Shown piece by piece: positions 63,677-64,000 of a DNA stretch of 64,000 bases. The first letter of the stretch is position 1, and each line of letters opens with the position of its first letter. The position numbers and the translations under genes are program-made. The notes under the pieces were generated by a model. That model saw only the letters and a program-made list of their open reading frames with translations, did not search any database and was not told the DNA's origin. Source of the stretch: Rattus norvegicus (taxonomy: Eukaryota; Chordata; Mammalia; Rodentia; Muridae); assembly GCF_036323735.1 (NCBI RefSeq), contig NC_086031.1, positions 42,828,225-42,892,224 of the forward strand, read 5' to 3'.

Positions 63677-64000
63677 GGTTCCACAAATGGCTCATTATTG
63701 GAATGGCAGAGTTACACAGGAATAGTCTCACTCTAAATCCTAGTGGCCAACAGCTAACAAAGCCAGAACTAAGGCCCCTCCTCACACACGCTATCTCTCT
63801 CCTTTGCTGTTTGCTTCCTCTGCTTAGCTGTCATTAACCAGCAGGGTTTTTTCTTTGAAGTTGAGCCAGTTAGACTGTTGTTGAAACAACAGTAATTGTG
63901 GTACCCCAAACCATCTGTGGGGTGTCCTCTTTGTGGCTCTGTGGGCCTCAGGAAGCACAGGTGGAAAGAGGAAGAACAATTCTAACGTTCTGTTGTCCCC
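63674..64000. other. No recognised feature
   Basis: Single-copy-looking to the window edge; nothing recognised. Confidence 0.45.

Overview
This window is rodent nuclear DNA, almost certainly rat (Rattus). It carries tRNA-Ala-type ID SINEs (4481-4584 and, reversed, 21606-21704), numerous B1, B2, B3 and B4 SINEs, a nearly full-length rat-type LINE-1, older rodent Lx-like LINE-1 3' regions, hAT-type DNA transposon remnants, relics of pan-mammalian L1, L2 and MIR, and a very high load of CA/TG, GA/CT and tetranucleotide tracts. Repeat family names come from recognising diagnostic segments by eye, so boundaries are approximate (tens of bases).

I found no host protein-coding exon, tRNA, rRNA or CRISPR locus that I can defend. 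The only long open frames with real protein homology belong to LINE-1. The window therefore looks like intergenic or deep intronic DNA.

Layout: 1-11 kb holds an Lx-like fragment, B4/B3/B2 SINEs, a young ID element with perfect target-site duplications, long TG/CA, TC and TCCA tracts and 1.9 kb of plain single-copy sequence. 11-22 kb is SINE-dense with (CACAGA)n and (ACAT)n arrays, a GC-box plus inverted CCAAT cluster, an AT palindrome and a SINE split by a DNA transposon. 22-30 kb has GA/CT tracts, an L1 3'UTR, an L2 end with an (ATGA)9 tail and a six-unit compound VNTR. 30.3-36.7 kb is a full-length L1 inserted into an older L1 (29.8-30.3 and 36.7-37.9 kb). Its ORF1 is open; its ORF2 is broken by one frameshift and one nonsense codon. 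38-48 kb contains single-copy DNA, an ancient L1 holding two later insertions, a 22-27 bp minisatellite and a long Lx-like segment. 48-64 kb has more SINEs, L2 relics, two strong CTCF-like motifs and a 0.4-kb CpG-retaining, homeobox-motif-rich segment (57.4-57.8 kb), which is the best candidate for a conserved regulatory element.

There is no sign of an operon-like or defence-like gene system. What the window records is a layered history of transposon insertion plus tandem-repeat growth.
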